Below, piece after piece: positions 14,460 through 15,829 of a DNA stretch of 15,829 bases; the first letter of the stretch is position 1; each line of letters begins with the position of its first letter. Both the position numbers and the translations under genes were made by a program. Source of the DNA: VFZS01 sp964353255 (lineage in GTDB: Bacteria > Acidobacteriota > Terriglobia > Bryobacterales > Bryobacteraceae); the NCBI GenBank assembly GCA_964353255.1, contig CAYGVJ010000124.1, positions 1-15,829 on the forward strand. The letters run 5' to 3'. The notes below the pieces were generated by a model. That model was not told the DNA's origin, ran no database searches, and saw only the letters and a program-made list of their open reading frames with translations.

Positions 14460-15598
14460 CTCGATCCTCCTTCCTGCTCGTAGATGCACTCGCGCCCGGC
14501 CTCGAACAGGGCGCAGATGTTCTCCGGGGGCACGTCTGGCTGGATGTTGTGAACCGCCCCGAGCACCCAGCCGCCGCCGCTCCCCATCAGCTCGAAGATG
14601 CGCCGCACCTCGGAGCGCACCTCGCCGGCCGAGCCGCGCGGCAGGATGCGCTGCGTGTCTATGCCGCCCCAGAAGTTGATGCGATCGCCGAACTCCCGCT
14701 TCAGGCGGCCCGGTTCCATGTCCTTGGCGCTTACCTGGATAGGATTGAGCACGTCTATGCCGATGGCGATGAAATCCTCCACGTAGCGGTACACCGAGCC
14801 GCAGGTGTGGTAAAGGATCTTGGCCCGCGTGTGCGCGCGAATGGTCTCCACAACCTGCTCCTGGAATGGCCGGAGGAGCTGGCGGTAGAGCGCCGGCGCG
14901 CAAACCGGGCGGTCCTGCTGGCCGATGTCGTCGCCGAAAGCCACGATGTCGATCAGGTCGCCCACCTCGCGCAGAGTGCGGCGGTTCATCTCCCGAAGCA
15001 CTTCCCAGACCGCCTGCATGAGGCCCCGGAACAGCGCGTGGTTCTGGCCCATATCCATGAACCAGTCTTCGAAGCCGCGCAAGTACTGGGTGGTGTGCAC
15101 CAGGTTGAAGCGCCCGTTGTAGATCACGGCGTAGCCCGACTGGCGCAAGCGCTGCGCCGCCTCGCGCAAGCCGCGCACTATGCCCGGATCCGTCGGGTCG
15201 GGCCACGGGTAGCGGGCCACGGTCTGGGCGGTGATCTCGCCCACCAGCGGGCTGCGCTCCAGCTCGTAGTACGGGCAGCCGGGCGGCTGGCGCCGCACTA
15301 CGCCCCACTCATCCTGGTAGCGATGATCGCCCAGCTCGATGTCCCCGCCGCGGTCGGGCGTCCCCTGGGAGAACCCCCGCGCATCCACGCCCAGGTGTTC
15401 CAGCACCCGCTTGTCCGGCTCCACAACCTGCTGCATGCGGTCTATGAGCACCCCGGCCCCGCCGAATCCGAGGTGCGCGCGCAGCTTGTCGTAGGCGCCT
15501 TTGACGATTCCGGTGAACCGCGTGGTCCCCACATCCATCGGGGCACGATCTGGCTGGCGGTGCTCGAGCGCCGCCAGCACCCGTTCTCGAGGAGTCAT
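14456..15598 (-). CDS. Uroporphyrinogen decarboxylase-like protein (MtaA/CmuA type)
   Basis: The 380-residue product starts MTPRERVLAALEHRQPDRAP, the common opening of non-heme UroD-like proteins. It lacks the MRQAGRY-type N-terminal substrate motif of true HemE, so a heme-biosynthesis role is unlikely. The core carries GDDIGQQ (222-228), the metal-binding-like HTCGS (264-268, His and Cys spaced as in MtaA/CmuA methyltransferases), IDVLNPIQ (281-288), WGGIDTQ (310-316) and HNIQPDVPPEN (350-360). Known relatives move methyl groups to or from corrinoid proteins; no corrinoid protein is encoded here. The ATG at 15598 was chosen because GGAGGG lies 8 bases upstream; a longer in-frame start at 15724 would run back through hairpin repeats. 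It is the first gene of the three-gene operon. Confidence 0.92.
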   Translation of the reverse strand: MTPRERVLAALEHRQPDRAPMDVGTTRFTGIVKGAYDKLRAHLGFGGAGVLIDRMQQVVEPDKRVLEHLGVDARGFSQGTPDRGGDIELGDHRYQDEWGVVRRQPPGCPYYELERSPLVGEITAQTVARYPWPDPTDPGIVRGLREAAQRLRQSGYAVIYNGRFNLVHTTQYLRGFEDWFMDMGQNHALFRGLMQAVWEVLREMNRRTLREVGDLIDIVAFGDDIGQQDRPVCAPALYRQLLRPFQEQVVETIRAHTRAKILYHTCGSVYRYVEDFIAIGIDVLNPIQVSAKDMEPGRLKREFGDRINFWGGIDTQRILPRGSAGEVRSEVRRIFELMGSGGGWVLGAVHNIQPDVPPENICALFEAGRECIYEQEGGSR

Positions 15599-15617
15599 CT
15601 GCGGTGCCCTCCGATTT

Positions 15618-15623
15618 ATTGTA
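15618..15623 (-). promoter_or_regulatory. Probable -10 box of the UroD-like operon
   Basis: On the minus strand this reads TACAAT, a good -10 box, 6 bases upstream of the GGAGGG ribosome site (15607-15612) and 19 bases before the ATG. The -35 region is not convincing; a GC-rich hairpin (15636-15651) occupies that position and could affect promoter use. Confidence 0.5.
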
Positions 15624-15635
15624 CGCCGGGTGTAA

Positions 15636-15651
15636 CGCCGCGAAAGCGGCG
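15636..15651. repeat. GC hairpin upstream of the UroD-like operon
   Basis: CGCCGC-GAAA-GCGGCG is a perfect 6-base stem with a GAAA tetraloop on the plus strand. Six A follow on the plus strand, which is the wrong base for a terminator reading in that direction. It overlaps the expected -35 area of the minus-strand promoter. Confidence 0.5.
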
Positions 15652-15676
15652 AAAAAATCGGGTCACAGCGCGAGGA

Positions 15677-15750
15677 GACAGGCAAAACTGCCTGTCCCAC
15701 GCTGCAATCAGAGCACTTAGCCAACCGTGGGACAGGCGGTTTCGCCTGTC
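15677..15750. repeat. REP-like inverted pair of hairpins (BIME-like)
   Basis: Left unit: GACAGGCA-AAAC-TGCCTGTC (15677-15696) followed by CCACG. Right unit: CGTGG, then GACAGGCG-GTTT-CGCCTGTC (15731-15750). Reverse-complementing the right unit gives the left one with 23 of 25 bases identical. The two differences are the two partners of one base pair at the top of each stem (A-T in one, G-C in the other). The units are separated by 24 bases. This is the layout of REP/BIME elements. They lie between the UroD-like operon and a beta-ketoacyl synthase gene. Confidence 0.75.
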
Positions 15751-15776
15751 CGCCGATTCTTTCAGAGCTCGCCCGC

Positions 15777-15829
15777 TCAGCTTCCCCAGCGCCGGAGAGC
15801 CACCACCGCGTTCAGCCCGCCGAAGGCAA
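15777..15829 (-). CDS. C-terminal end of a beta-ketoacyl synthase (FabF-like), partial
   Basis: The minus strand entering from the window edge encodes AFGGLNAVVALRRWGS and a TGA at 15777-15779. F-G-G-x-N-A with a following V-x-L-R-R strand is the conserved C-terminal end of KAS-type condensing enzymes, which elongate acyl chains in fatty-acid or polyketide synthesis. Only 16 codons are visible, so the family is likely but the exact enzyme is open. It points toward the UroD-like operon, but about 180 bases with hairpin repeats and a probable promoter separate them. Confidence 0.6.
   Translation of the reverse strand, partial: AFGGLNAVVALRRWGS

Noticed and set aside
14456..15598. Annotation of the UroD-like gene as hemE (heme biosynthesis).
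   Set aside because: The N-terminal substrate motif of HemE is absent, the HTCG motif and the operon partners fit the MtaA/CmuA-like group better.
15636..15657. The GC hairpin followed by six A as a terminator.
   Set aside because: On the plus strand the run is A rather than T, and on the minus strand the T run comes before the stem, so neither direction gives an intrinsic terminator.

Overview
The window reads as high-GC genomic DNA from a member of the Acidobacteriota, most likely a Bryobacter/Solibacter-type lineage. This is inferred from gene content: an ADOP-type orphan permease, a UroD-like/Gfo-Idh/ThuA cluster, a DUF6807 (PmoA-type) relic, relics of an IS481-like integrase and intergenic hairpin repeats. 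No rRNA, tRNA, CRISPR array or phage module was seen.

Layout. 1-1918: a lipoprotein gene with a TonB-C-like end (276-1097), then two broken gene relics placed head to head: the C-terminal part of an XRE-type regulator (minus) and the C-terminus of a DUF6807 protein (plus). 1919-3648: intact yifB (ComM/Mg-chelatase-like AAA ATPase) with a tightly coupled DUF2283 gene. 3666-7880: a mosaic bounded by two extra partial copies of the 3' end of yifB. Inside are two outward-facing IS481-like transposase relics and one large intact ADOP permease gene on the minus strand. 7896-8546: a vapBC toxin-antitoxin pair (minus) with a probable operator. 8727-12441: a plus-strand efflux operon (TolC-like outer-membrane protein, HlyD/EmrA-type adaptor, DHA2 MFS transporter). 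Its TolC gene has apparently lost its middle. 12442-12579: a nested inverted-repeat element between convergent operons. 12580-15598: a minus-strand operon (UroD-like, Gfo/Idh/MocA oxidoreductase, ThuA-like), each junction being a 4-base ATGA overlap. 15599-15829: promoter, hairpin repeats, and the last codons of a beta-ketoacyl synthase.

How it fits together. The efflux genes would form an EmrAB-TolC-like tripartite pump, if the shortened outer-membrane component still works. The UroD-like/Gfo-Idh/ThuA operon looks catabolic (sugar or methylated-compound use). The stretch downstream of yifB looks like an accretion site: three 3' ends of yifB, each followed by different cargo (DUF2283; transposase relics plus ADOP permease; vapBC). 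The differences between the copies are mostly synonymous, which fits import of diverged alleles better than decay of one local duplicate. The most notable observations are this yifB 3'-end array, the internally deleted TolC, and an inverted pair of hairpins carrying compensatory base changes at 15677-15750.
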